Of a stretch of 64,000 bases of DNA, positions 54,377 to 64,000 are shown piece after piece; position 1 is the stretch's first letter; each line of letters begins with the position of its first letter. Under the pieces are notes generated by a model. It did no database searches. It saw only the letters and a list, made by a program, of their open reading frames with translations, and was not told the DNA's origin. The DNA comes from Fistulifera solaris (taxonomy: Eukaryota; Bacillariophyta; Bacillariophyceae; Naviculales; Stauroneidaceae). A program made the translations under genes and the position numbers. The stretch is from the NCBI GenBank assembly GCA_030295235.1, contig AP026123.1, positions 682,001-746,000 on the forward strand, in the 5' to 3' direction.

Positions 54377-55853
54377 GGTAAAAGATGTTTGTTGTGCAAT
54401 AGGAACAGGGACGGTACGGAGGTTGTGAAGATGCCTTGCAAGGGTGAGCAATGGAAAGACGTTGTGTTATTTGTATGTTTATTGCTTATTGCTTGTGTTT
54501 CGCCCTTCTTGGCTTGTGGAAAAGCGGACGAGTTTTTTGATCATCGTCATCTTGTCCCGATCATAATGACCCGTGACAATGACTCAGTTTGCACCTTGAG
54601 CGGTGAGGTAAGCTCAAACCAATTTTAAGGCTCGATGTTCTTGACCTTTGACTGATAGCAACTAAATAAGAAATATCCAGCAAATTTAATGCAAGGCAAC
54701 GCCCTTGTCGTCATCGAGAACACTTTTTTAAAGGATGACATGATCTTTCCATAGATCTTAATTGCACCTTCCGGGACTGCACTTTGATTGAGTCATCAGT
54801 CACAACGTGCACCCGCTACAATTTCAGCTATAGTGTGGATACCGTTTTAAGTGTTTCGTGTCCGTAAACCCACACTTTAAGACTATAGTGAATTTTACTT
54901 CGAACGCAGCGACGGACGAGAAAACGAGAAAAGCTTTTTCCGCCACAAAAAAAATGTCTACATTCTACAATGCCATCATTATTCATCATTCATCATCATC
55001 GAGATACAGTTCTGTTGCGTTTCGAATGAATAAAGCCACCAAGAACATTTTTGACGCAGTTAGTACGATGCTCCCAGTGCGCAATCGCAATTTGTCAGCG
55101 AAAAATTAAAAGCGCAAACGCGTTATCCTGAAGTTTTCGCTTTCGCTGCAACATGCTAATGGGCAGCCATTTCAATATAAAAATGCGCCTCCCTTCTGTT
55201 GCACAAGTACCAAATTTATATTTGAAGCTCGGAATGGACAGGTGCTACTTTGACCTTCGTGTTTGCTGAAAACAGTTAGCCAGCCGCCCCTTCAACGCCT
55301 TGCATGGAGTCAACTAACGCTGAGGAAGGCTGTACCACAGTAAAAAAATGAAAGCTGCCTCATTGGTGTAGATCACGATCAGAGGATGCGACTCAGACGC
55401 GACTGCTTAACTGCGCTTACTCTTTTTGAACAGGTAAGAAAGGAAAGGTTATTTGAGCTGTTTCACAGAAACTAAGGCTCGTTCCTTTCATGAGAATGAT
55501 GATCACCAAATAAAACACAATGATAGGTCGTCCGCTACGATGGGCGACAAATTCTATGGTTGACTCTGAATTACTTTTCGCCTGCGCTCTCTTTTCTTCT
55601 CTTTACTCATTCTGTCTTTCTGTCTTCGAACCTTTTTTAACAACATAGGAAATTGAAATACGAAAGCCAACACATTACAGGGTGTGCCATGAGAAAGAGC
55701 ACGTTGTTTAAAGTATCAACCGATGATTCCAAATAGTAGCAATTTGCGCTGTCTACCCACAGCCGCTCCATCTGGTTGCATTGTAATCATTATGTAAATC
55801 CAAAGCAAATGTAGATGAGCTTTAACCTTTGCATTACCTACACTAAAATTTCA
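54377..55853. other. Intergenic, no supported gene (1.5 kb)
   Basis: Only short frames without similarity occur, including a plus-strand frame at 54389-54628 with a hydrophobic stretch that overlaps the promoter of the small protein gene. No RNA gene or tandem repeat is recognised. Confidence 0.5.
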
Positions 55854-56402
55854 TTAGCGTCCAAACGTCGTAGTCAAGAAAGCGCGACCAAGAACGCCGG
55901 CTCCGAACATATAGAAATTACAAACGGAAGGGCTAGCATTTTCATCAATCGGCAGGTTTTCCACCGGAAGAGCCGAGACACAGAATATGTAACGGTGAGC
56001 GCCGTGGCCGGGAGGAGGAGCCGAGCCGACAAATCCGGCAAAGCCCGCATCGTTCTTTAACATTTTCGCGCCAGCGGGGAGCTTCGATCCGTCCGGATTA
56101 CCAGCGCCGGTTTCCAAGGAAGTTATGTTTGCTGGAATATCATACATCACCCAGTGCCAAAATCCCGACACCGTGGGAGCGTCCGGGTCGTAGCAGGTGA
56201 CAACGAACGACTTGGTACCCTCGGGAGCACCTTCCCAAGTCAAAGAGGGCGAAAGATCTTCACCTCCTTCGACACCGAAGGCCTTGCTCAGCTGAGGTGC
56301 AGGCATGGTTGCACCGTCCGCAATGTCGGTCGAAGTAACCGTAAACGAGGCAGCGCTGGGCAGCGAGTCGTAGGTGTTATAGCTAAATGGGGCGTCCGGC
56401 AT
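55854..56402 (-). CDS. PEBP family protein, YbhB/YbcL type
   Basis: This 182-residue, intact protein matches the phosphatidylethanolamine-binding protein fold in its prokaryote-like YbhB/YbcL form. Key motifs are GGEDLSPSLTWEGAPEGTKS, the ligand-pocket segment VVTCYDPDAPTVSGFWHWVM, and PPPGHGAHRYIFCVSAL with the G-x-H-R-Y signature. These proteins bind anionic ligands; the biological role of this branch is not settled. No signal peptide is present, so it is probably cytosolic. The YbhB-type motif wording suggests an old bacterial-like branch rather than the FT/RKIP type. Confidence 0.9.
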   Translation of the reverse strand: MPDAPFSYNTYDSLPSAASFTVTSTDIADGATMPAPQLSKAFGVEGGEDLSPSLTWEGAPEGTKSFVVTCYDPDAPTVSGFWHWVMYDIPANITSLETGAGNPDGSKLPAGAKMLKNDAGFAGFVGSAPPPGHGAHRYIFCVSALPVENLPIDENASPSVCNFYMFGAGVLGRAFLTTTFGR

Positions 56403-56663
56403 GGTATCTACAGCGATGATGGATTGATAATGAAAGAAAGATCGAATGATGAATATCTAGATCGCGATGACGCAAAAATCATCGAAGTGCAAAGAAATGG
56501 GCGGAAAGGCGGCGAACTGCGAGCCAAGTGCGGCTGTGTCGCACCGGGGACAGTGACCTGCTAGTTCGTTGTTGCTCTGCCACGTACTTGGTAAATGAAC
56601 ACCTTCACAAAGAATAAAAACTCATTAACTATTGTATCCAAACATAATAAGAGTAATGGGGAT

Positions 56664-58413
56664 CTATGGTACAATATCTATAGTATCATAGCGCTGCAAA
56701 CGTGCGGACTGGGATCTCAGTCCTTTGCGCGTCTGGAAATGTTCGGAAGTCCATTGCTTCGTTGTCGCTGCCCGGTCGGACAAATTATAAGATGATGAAT
56801 GTCGTGAATATTGCTTGCGAGTGCCCGATTCTGCTTGAACATTATTCGAAGATGATGTCCGCCGCAATCCCAATAGTGAAGATGTTGCAGTCGCGACGGT
56901 GGATTCGTCCAAGGTACTGTCGTCTCTGGCTATTATGGGTGCTTTTCTTCGAGAGGATGCGGCGGTGGGTGCCACATTTTTGTTGGGCGAAAAGCCGTAG
57001 CAACAAATGTCGCCCAGAATCGTATCGTCCAAGCCGCACAAGAGCGAAGAAAAAAGCGGTTGGGGCGGGGGCTTTGCGCAACGAATGCGGCGAAGTGTAG
57101 CCATGATTCTCTCTCATCTCAGCTACCTCATACACCAAAATGTACGCTTGCTGAGCCAGAACAGTCTTGATATCGACCCGATCAACGACGCTGTCGTTGC
57201 ACTGGAACCATTCACCTGCGTGCTTGCAGAACGCAATGTAATGTCCCGAATCACAGGAAGTACCTTGATGGACGAGCAGAGCCACCAGTTCGTAGGGTGG
57301 CGGCTTGGACTTGTTTACCTTCGACATGTAGGAACCGATTTGTAGTCGCTCCGCAAAGTGAATGTGCTTGTTGACTCGGATCAATCGGCCGTATTCATCA
57401 AGAGCAAAGCGTTTGAGGTGACACACCAGAATGGACGGAGCGGTGGCCAGCCGTAATGCTTTCTTAGCGGGTTGCTTGAAACCGCAGGGTGAACAAAAGA
57501 CTTGGTTATCCCCATCTAGTATTTCTGATGAGGTGAAGTCTTTCAAAGCATCCGTCAGGGTCTTGACATGAGGCTGGTCAATATCCAGCGACAAATCCAT
57601 GTATCGGTCTCTTGTATTGCTTGGACATTGACATCCTTGACATGTGACAGTCGACTCCAGTAAACCATCGAACAAACTGCTCAACTTTCTATTTTGCCCG
57701 TTCATCACGAGAGTCGACAAGAGTGCGCGAAGAAATTCGTGCGCATCTTCTTGTTGATAGGGACGGAGGCATGGTGAAAGTCGATCGGGATGTTTGGTGA
57801 TCGCCCCTGGGTTGACTACCGGATTGCTTCCCCAAACTCGCATGGAGGATAACATGTTCATCCAGTCTGACGAAGAAGAAGCGAAGGTTCCTCGTTTTTC
57901 TTGGTGGAACTCGACCGTAATGGCTTTCAACTCTCGTGTCAGCCACCGGCATTTGTCTCGGAGTACTCGATCATGGCGTTTCCGCCGCCTGGAACTGGTG
58001 TCATCCCGAGCATCTCCATCATCACTGGTTATGCTCTTGGTTTCTTCTTCGAGTAAAGTAGGGTTTGATGAGTAGCGACGGAATATTTTACTGGCGGCAG
58101 GGTCTATTAAGGCATGTGTCAAAGCGGTGGATAGCAAGCATTGTAACACAGCGTTAGCGTAGCACGTGTTGCCAACATTGAGAAGACCTTTTGGTTTGTG
58201 TATCGAATCCTCCAAATGTTTGGGTAGCGTAAATACGGATGTGCTGGTGTTAGCACTGGCTACGCTTTCTCCGCAATGATAATGGCTAGGATAGTGAGTC
58301 GTTTCATGATACTCTTGTTGATCATCGCCAGCCATAGAGAAACGAGGGGGAGGACATAAAACGCTCTCTTGACGCCCTCCCCGCACACCGTATCTCGGTC
58401 TTTCTTGCGCCAT
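56664..58413 (-). CDS. Ubiquitin carboxyl-terminal hydrolase (USP family, frame break)
   Basis: USP enzymes are cysteine proteases that remove ubiquitin. The Cys box is GLLNVGNTCYANAVLQCLLS. A QQEDAHEFLRALLSTLV segment follows, then a zinc ribbon with CQGCQC and FCSPCG pairs, and SILVCHLKRFALDEYGRLI. The His box is CDSGHYIAFCKHAGEWFQCN with the third catalytic residue in NDSVV. The arrangement is closest to the USP36/42 group. The catalytic frame runs into a different frame after YILVYEVAEM. Removing one base from the A run 57050-57055 joins it to a frame with a Ser-rich tail ending at 56664 (SLLCGLDDTILGDI). The corrected length is about 582 residues. ATG 58413 (MAQERPRYG) is the first ATG; the frame is open upstream to 58551 without one. 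Confidence 0.9.
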
Positions 58414-59086
58414 TTGTTCCACAGTATTACAAACAATGACAAAAAAACAAGAGGAATTGACTTTCAACGGCGATAGGATGCAAACGACAAGTTCCAGCAG
58501 CGTTTGCCACGCCTCACAGAGATTGTCTTGTTGTTGCTTATCCCCCCTCAATTGTCAATCACAATAGCACAACCTTGGAAAGTATCTTTCTCGTTAAAGG
58601 TACATACAACTTCGGAATGAGCAGAGAGCACTATCGGCATGTGACAATTCCTCCTCTCTCTTCCTCTCTTTCAGTGGAGTGGCGTGTGGTGCATAGTTGT
58701 GAAGGAGAAAAACGGGTCGTTGGGTGTAGTCTCAAAACCTAAGTAATGTTTTTCGATGAGAATCAACGGATGTGCCTTTCTAGGTACTGAAATTTACTTA
58801 GAGGGAGAAAAATCAAATTTCTTAAATCGAGTTTCGCCAACAAGGATCTGCACCGCGTTTCATTTAGCGATTACAAATTTGGTCACTAAACGTATGAGTA
58901 CTATGGGGAGCGGCGTGTGTGCTCATGACTCATGACTTCTTATGTTTTCCCAAGTTATTCTCCGTGTCGCACTGTGTCGCGGCGGAGAATTATGATGTTG
59001 TGATGGAAAGAAAGATCGATCCATCACGCGATCCATTCCGACGTCAAAATCAACAATGTCAATACCGTAATAACTAAAAATTAAAA
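58414..59086. other. Divergent intergenic region
   Basis: About 670 bases between the USP gene (minus) and the ELO gene (plus), holding both promoters. No other feature is recognised. Confidence 0.45.
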
Positions 59087-59969
59087 ATGATGAGCTCCGC
59101 ATTATTCCGACTCCTTCAAGTATGGCGTCCCGAGCTTCCGGAAAGCAGTGATGGCCGGCCTTTGACGACCGCCGTGTCACATTTTGTCCACTTTCCGTAC
59201 GATCGACTGCCGTCCAACACACTCGTGGCCGTGCTGATGCGGCCCGAAGTCGTTCTCGGCTTAATCATCTTCTATCTTGTGTCCAAGAAAATACTCAAGC
59301 TGGCGATGAAAGTATCGGGATTCCGTGCAGAGACTGCGGCGTTTCAATTCTTTATTGCCGCACACAATCTGGGGTTGGCGGTTTTTTCAGGGGTCTGTGC
59401 CTACAATTCGTGGCCGATTGTCATTCAACATCTCGCGACACGAGGACTGATGGCGACCTATTGCGACAAAGATGGATCCTTATGGGGAGAGGGTGGATTA
59501 GGAGCATGGGCGACGGTGTTTTATATATCTAAGTACTACGAATTCGTCGATACGTGGATTCTGGTGTTGAAAGGAAAAGAGGCGTCCTTCTTACAGGTAT
59601 ACCATCACACGGGGATTGTATTGGCAATGTATGGTGGTGTCGCCAGTCAATCGGCGTGGCTTCTGTTTGTGGTCTTGCTGAATAGTGTCATTCATACTCT
59701 CATGTATGTTTACTTCTTCATCAAGACCATTTCTCCGAAAAACGGAAATCAAAGCCGCTCGCTACCTGACCATGGCGCAGATTGGGCAGTTCTTTACAGG
59801 AATTGGTTGCTCCGTAGGAGTGCTAGTTATGGGCGACCGTTGCGATACCCAAAGTTCTAGGGCTAGTCTCCTTTTCTTGCACATTTATGGATTTGGACTG
59901 ATTGCTCTCTTTCGGGCGTTTGCGAAAAGAAATACAAGAAAAGCTAACACGTTGATGAAAAAATATTAG
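59087..59969 (+). CDS. ELO-family fatty acid elongase (PUFA type), frame break
   Basis: ELO proteins are the condensing enzymes of ER fatty-acid elongation. The 293-residue product has the conserved KYYEFVDTWILVLKGKEASF, the catalytic H-x-x-H-H region FLQVYHHTGIVLAM in its Q-V-Y-H-H form, and NSVIHTLMYVYFFIKTISPK. The Q at the first position is typical of polyunsaturated-chain elongases, so a C18- or C20-PUFA substrate is likely, but its specificity cannot be read from sequence. Several membrane helices are visible. Near the end, the five-A run at 59738-59742 needs one base fewer to give KTEIKAARYLTMAQIGQFF and the normal C-terminus with LLFLHIYGFGLIALF and the lysine-rich end. Start at 59087 or 59090. 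Confidence 0.92.
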
Positions 59970-59985
59970 TAAAATAATAAGGCTG

Positions 59986-61147
59986 TTATTGTTTTCTTCT
60001 CGCTTCGATTGCGCGTTGATCGACTGCCCGTTGTACAACTCGTCCTGGTTCTCGTAGATCCGGAGTATTGGTCTTGGGGACCAAAATTTGCAGGTCGGAA
60101 AAGGATTGAAGTGACTTTTGAGTAGTGGCATCTATGACAGCCCAATCGTTGGGATAGCACCGTTGTAGGTGTCCTACGACTTGCGAATTGTAGGTCAGTG
60201 GTTTCAAGTAGTAGGCCATGGTGGCAGTATCGGGGACGCTTTTGGTGTCCTGAGAGAAATAATTGTTGTAAGTCAAGTGCAGAGTCGAAACGGCAAATCA
60301 TCGCGATTCATTTATTATGACCGACCTTGGCAAATCCATTCACCAGAACGACAGCTTTGCATAGTTTCGCTAGTTGTTTGGCATTCTCGTAATCAGTTTG
60401 CACACACGGAGCGAGAACAATGCAAACATCTGTCTTTTAACGTTTGTTGGTAAACCATTTTTCAAGGAATGCACATTGGTTGTTACTTTCTTGGCCTTTT
60501 GTGCGAAATTCATCGAAGCAGTGGCACTGGTGATGAGCCACGTGTTGGGCCCCAAAATCCCAGAAATCGATTTGACGAGCTTGGAACAGAAAGCTAGGTT
60601 TGCCTTTTTGTGTTATCGTCGGTATGACGCATCGTGAGGACCTCCTCGTTTGAATAGGCGCAAAGTAGCCAAATTGGTCATGACGAACTTACATCATCAA
60701 CTTGATTTGCAGAACGCATGGATCCGTCTCCTAATTTATTAAGTGATCCCAACGGAGGAAACTCGCATTCAATCAGAGGAAAAGCTTTAGTTTTAGGATT
60801 GGAAATTGCTGCTTTAATGGATGAAATGGCTTGCTTGTCACTGTTTGCGATCGTTCATTGTGAGAATGACAAAACAGCAGTGATGAGAAGAAAACGCGTG
60901 CTACTAGTCTTTCATTTCCGAGACGTCATGCTGGGACGTACCGAGCGGAAATAGAAGATGGAATGATTGTGCCACCTCCGCCTGCGGCAAACAAACCGTC
61001 CATGAATTGCGTTTGCAGCGTGGTGTCGGTGGGTCGTCGACTTTTCGCGAAGCGAAAGCCCGTCTTTGGTAATCCAAACGACGATACGGCGTCAAAAATG
61101 CATAGCAGAATGAATCCACCAGTCAACGCGAACAGATTTCTAAGCAT
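59986..61147 (-). CDS. DUF1995 plastid protein, four exons (frame break)
   Basis: I assembled this gene from four exons: 60942-61147, 60693-60840, 60326-60603 and 59986-60249, with phases that agree. The N-terminus (MLRNLFALTGGFILLCIFDA, then VSSFGLPKTGF) is a signal peptide with Phe at the cleavage site, indicating plastid import. The body reads as a DUF1995 domain: FPPLGSLNKLGDGSMRSANQ, ANLAFCSKLVKSI, then DVCIVLAPCVQTDYENAKQL and VVLVNGFAK. The C-terminal part follows with YYLKPLTYNSQVVGHLQRCY. Exon 3 needs one more base at the T run 60435-60438. The corrected length is 298 residues. The third intron has a less usual donor (GTCGGT). DUF1995 proteins occur in plastids and cyanobacteria; a plant member (LPA3) is linked to PSII assembly, so a similar role is possible but not shown. 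Confidence 0.75.
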
Positions 61148-61266
61148 CCTTTACTCTGGCTAGGTGAATTGTCAGATAAACATGGATGTGAGGACGAGAC
61201 GACGCAACAAATACTCCTAAAAAGTAAGTTTGTGTCCATGTCGCAGTGCTTGTATATATTTATCAC

Positions 61267-61320
61267 TATAGGCTAATGTGTCAAAGACTTTTTTTACGAC
61301 TGCAAATCAGTCATGAATTA
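61267..61320 (+). repeat. Dispersed hairpin repeat copy
   Basis: TATAGGCTAATGTGTCAAAG followed by ACGACTGCAAATCAGTCATG, a member of the family described at 26132. Confidence 0.65.
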
Positions 61321-61439
61321 GCGAAAAAGTGCCGGGTGCTAAGTTACCTAAATCGATAAAATTACTACGCAGCCTACGTGATATCCCAAAAGAATTTTTC
61401 TCAATTGTGTGTCATGACTACGTAGTAAGGTTTACTGTT

Positions 61440-62840
61440 ACAATCCAGTCTTGGCTGGCGTAAACCAACACTCCGTTTCATAGTGGAAAAATCAAGGTGT
61501 CGGTCCTCGGATTTTCGACGTGAAAATAAAAGAAACTTTTAGCAAGTAGTTCAGAATCATCATTGTTGCGACTTTCACTACCCGTAATTATAATTATATA
61601 TTCGCAGTTGAATGACAATGGACGGATGCGAGAGACGCGAAACGCAAAACGGAACCCTTTGTTGTTCGGTTCATGACTACTGTACAATCCAGTCTTGGCT
61701 GGCGTAAACCAACACTCCGTTTCATAGTGGAAAATCAAGGTGTCGGTCCTCGGATTTTCGACGTGAAAATAAAAGAAACTTTTAGCAAGTAGTTCAGAAT
61801 CATCATTGTTGCGACTTTGACTACCCGTAATTATAATTATATTCGCAGTTGAATGACAATGGACGGATGCGAGAGACGCGAAACGCAAAACGGAACCCTT
61901 TGTTGTTCGGTTCATGACTACTGTACAATCCAGTCTTGGCTGGCGTAAACCAACACTCCGTTTGATAGTGGAAAATCAAGGTGTCGGTCCTCGGATTTTC
62001 GACGTGAAAATAAAAGAAACTTTTAGCAAGTAGTTCAGAATCATCATTGTTGCGACTTTCACTACCCGTAATTATAATTATATTCGCAGTTGAATGACAA
62101 TGGACGGATGCGAGAGACGCGAAACGCAAAACGGAACCCTTTGTTGTTCGGTTCATGACTACTGTACAATCCAATCTTGGCTGGCGTAAACCAACACTCC
62201 GTTTCATAGTGGAAAATCAAGGTGTCGGTCCTCGGATTTTCGACGTGAAAATAAAAGAAACTTTTAGCAAGTAGTTCAGAATCATCATTGTTGCGACTTT
62301 AACTACCCGTAATTATAATTATATTCGCAGTTGAATGACAATGGACGGATGCGAGAGACGCGAAACGCAAAACGGAATCCTTTGTTGTTCGGTTCATGAC
62401 TACTGTACAATCCAGTCTTGGCTGGCGTAAACCAACACTCCGTTTCATAGTGGAAAAATCAAGGTGTCGGTCCTCGGATTTTCGACGTGAAAATAAAAGA
62501 AACTTTTAGCAAGTAGTTCAGAATCATCATTGTTGCGACTTTAACTACCCGTAATTATAATTATATTCGCAGTTGAATGACAATGGACGGATGCGAGAGA
62601 TGCGAAACGCAAAACGGAACCCTTTGTTGTTCGGGTTCATGACTACTGTACAATCCAGTCTTGGCTGGCGTAAACCAACACTCCGTTTCATAGTGGAAAA
62701 TCAAGGTGTCGGTCCTCGGATTTTCGACGTGAAAATAAAAGAATCTTTTAGCAAGTAGTTCAGAATCATCATTGTTGCGACTTTGACTACCCGTAATTAT
62801 AATTATATTCGCAGTTGAATGACAATGGACGGATGCGAGA
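61440..62840. repeat. Tandem array of about 241-base units, near six copies
   Basis: The start ACAATCCAGTCTTGGCTGGC recurs at 61440, 61684, 61925, 62166, 62407 and 62650 (spacing 244, 241, 241, 241, 243). Copies are nearly identical; differences are a few substitutions (CTTTCACT / CTTTGACT / CTTTAACT) and single-base length changes in A runs. Minus-strand frames through it encode repeated peptides that are unlikely to be real proteins. A partial, more diverged copy occurs at 63328-63410. Confidence 0.95.
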
Positions 62841-63327
62841 GAGCGCGAAAACGCAATACGGATCCCTTTTCTCGGCCCTTGAGGCAGAGACTTCTCTTGG
62901 ACAACAATCATCTAACCTCCTGGTTAGTCAATCACCGCGCGAATATCTTAAGATACCACACAATATGGAAAGAGAAAAACGATCGACTCCAGTTACAACT
63001 CAACTTCACACTCCCAGAACCCAACTTACCAGCATCGGAATTCACAACACAACGACACCAACGATTCAATTCGGACCAAGAACCATCAAACAACACACAA
63101 GTCACCACATCTTTACCAGAATCGGCGCTCAACGCGAACCCAAACTAATCATTAAGCCGACGGACCAGGCCGCAACTTTTATTCTGAATCAGATGGCAGC
63201 CCCCCTGCTCATTGTCTCGGCGATGTCTTGGCAATCTGAGTTCTAGACTTAGTCTAGAGACGGATTGTGTCACGGTTCTGTCATAGGGATAGGAAATAAG
63301 CACGCTAAACTCTCAATTTTTATTTTT
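62841..63327. other. Unique sequence between array and partial copy, possible element remnant
   Basis: An open region with two plus-strand frames (ending 63148 and 63246) of Gln/Thr/Asn-rich composition follows the array directly. It begins at the point where the repeat unit ends and is followed by the partial copy at 63328. No recognisable protein domain; possibly a remnant inserted into the array. Confidence 0.45.
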
Positions 63328-63410
63328 ATTTGTTGTTCGGTTCATGACTACACTGTACAATCCAGTCTTGGCTGGCGTAAATTGACACTACGTTTTATAG
63401 TGGTGCGTTT
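63328..63410 (+). repeat. Partial copy of the 241-base unit
   Basis: TTTGTTGTTCGGTTCATGAC, then GTACAATCCAGTCTTGGCTG, matches the array unit; the similarity decays after TAGTGG. Confidence 0.8.
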
Positions 63411-63593
63411 TATCTTCGCTCTTTTTCAACGTATGGATTTCAAACCGATTGCAAGTTGCAAGCAACGTCTCCTAGTGTGGACAGGCTATGTTAGTTCAGT
63501 TTATGTTGACATTGCATGGTGAGAGTAGATGATGATTTCGGTGCAACACTCATAATCGAGTGCAGCTTGTAGCAGGAAAGAACAACACGCACG

Positions 63594-64000
63594 ATGATCG
63601 TTTCGCTTACTAAAATCGTTGCAGCAACCCTCACAATTCTTGTAACGACGCTAGACGATTGTGTGTGGTTAGCACCTTTGTCGCGAAACGAGAGACCGCA
63701 TTCTGTCATGGAAGTCTGTTTGTTGTATCATTGACAAGCATGGCCATTGTCGTCACTGGAGCAACTTGCTTGTTTTCGAGTCGCCTGCCCTTTTCGGAAA
63801 TCGTTTTGCAGGGGACCGGAGCGCTCCTCTGCTGGTTGCTGGCAGGATACCTTCTCTATCGTTCTCTGCAAAAACAAACAAGACGACAACAACAACAGCA
63901 ATCATTTGACCCAAATGAAGCAATGCCTCTTGTTACGCCGCCCAGCAGTCAAATTGGTGCCATTGATGATGACGTAACACAACCATGGATGGTTGTTACA
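63594..64000 (+). CDS. Small membrane protein, CadD-like (partial, runs off window; frame break)
   Basis: The frame from ATG 63594 encodes MIVSLTKIVAATLTILVTTL followed by DDCVWLAP, a first membrane helix with an acidic pair, similar to the start of CadD-type cadmium resistance transporters. It stops at 63735 unless one T is added near 63721-63725 (TTGTT), which joins it to a frame open to the window edge. That frame has two more helices (TSMAIVVTGATCLFSSRLPF; GTGALLCWLLAGYLLYRSL) and a Gln-rich loop. The family guess is weak, since only about 135 residues are visible; it could be another DUF-type plastid or plasma-membrane protein. Confidence 0.45.

Noticed and set aside
54389-54628. Plus-strand 79-residue frame with a hydrophobic stretch
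   Set aside because: It overlaps the 5' region of the small charged protein gene on the other strand and has no recognisable similarity.
61478-62911. Minus-strand frames with repeated FYFHVENPRTDTLIF peptides
   Set aside because: They are by-products of the 241-base tandem array; register changes between units and single-base length differences break them.
1-64000. CRISPR arrays, rRNA genes, bacterial operons
   Set aside because: The tandem arrays have no repeat-spacer structure, no rRNA sequence is visible, and spliced eukaryotic genes exclude a bacterial origin of the window.

Overview
The window is nuclear DNA of a eukaryotic alga, most likely a pennate diatom close to Phaeodactylum tricornutum. 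Genes are dense, lie on both strands, and carry short GT-AG introns (58 to 234 bases; about 14 placed here). Products include eukaryotic core proteins: XPB of TFIIH, beta-COP, SmG, RPF1, an Rpc31-like Pol III subunit and a USP-type deubiquitinase. Several precursors begin with a signal peptide followed by a Phe at the presumed cleavage site, as in plastids of secondary red origin. A photosystem II lumenal protein and an ELO-type elongase also fit. The species name is inference from style, not a database match.

Layout. 1-9 kb: thioredoxin-like membrane protein, PSII extrinsic protein, adenylate kinase, two-domain DUF445 protein, LARP4-type La protein. 9-14 kb: a nuclease in which a Mut7-C domain sits inside a CCR4-type domain, a 210-base tandem repeat, and a methyltransferase with an R3H-like tail. 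14-23.5 kb: five related genes with a repeated W-x-K-P-[DE]-W motif that I do not recognise from any family. 23.6-30.5 kb: XPB, SmG, an unknown 771-residue protein, a GAT-like protein. 30.8-31.9 kb: a 52-base palindromic minisatellite. 32-40.5 kb: unknown protein, beta-COP, RPF1, an auxin-efflux-type carrier. 41-47 kb: a [FeFe]-hydrogenase with all H-cluster cysteines, a METTL21/FAM86-like methyltransferase, and acetoacetyl-CoA synthetase flanked by copies of a dispersed repeat. 47-59 kb: degenerate ABC protein, Rpc31-like, Mpv17-like, a small charged protein, PEBP, USP. 59-64 kb: ELO elongase, a four-exon plastid DUF1995 protein, a 241-base tandem array, and the start of a small membrane protein running off the window.

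A global caution matters for every gene model. At least 23 apparent frame breaks interrupt otherwise well-conserved proteins, and nearly all can be placed at a mononucleotide run where one base more or less restores the family sequence. This pattern indicates residual homopolymer errors in the assembly, not two dozen pseudogenes. CDS spans below therefore cross these breaks; intron and break positions are given in each entry.

The genes do not form a pathway together; they are a typical mixed eukaryotic neighbourhood. Functional themes are plastid proteins (PSII extrinsic protein, DUF445, DUF1995, candidate hydrogenase), RNA handling (LARP4-type protein, EEP/Mut7-C nuclease, SmG, RPF1, Rpc31-like) and membrane traffic (beta-COP, GAT-like protein). 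The most novel items are the nested nuclease, the W-K-P-W repeat gene cluster and the putative plastid [FeFe]-hydrogenase.
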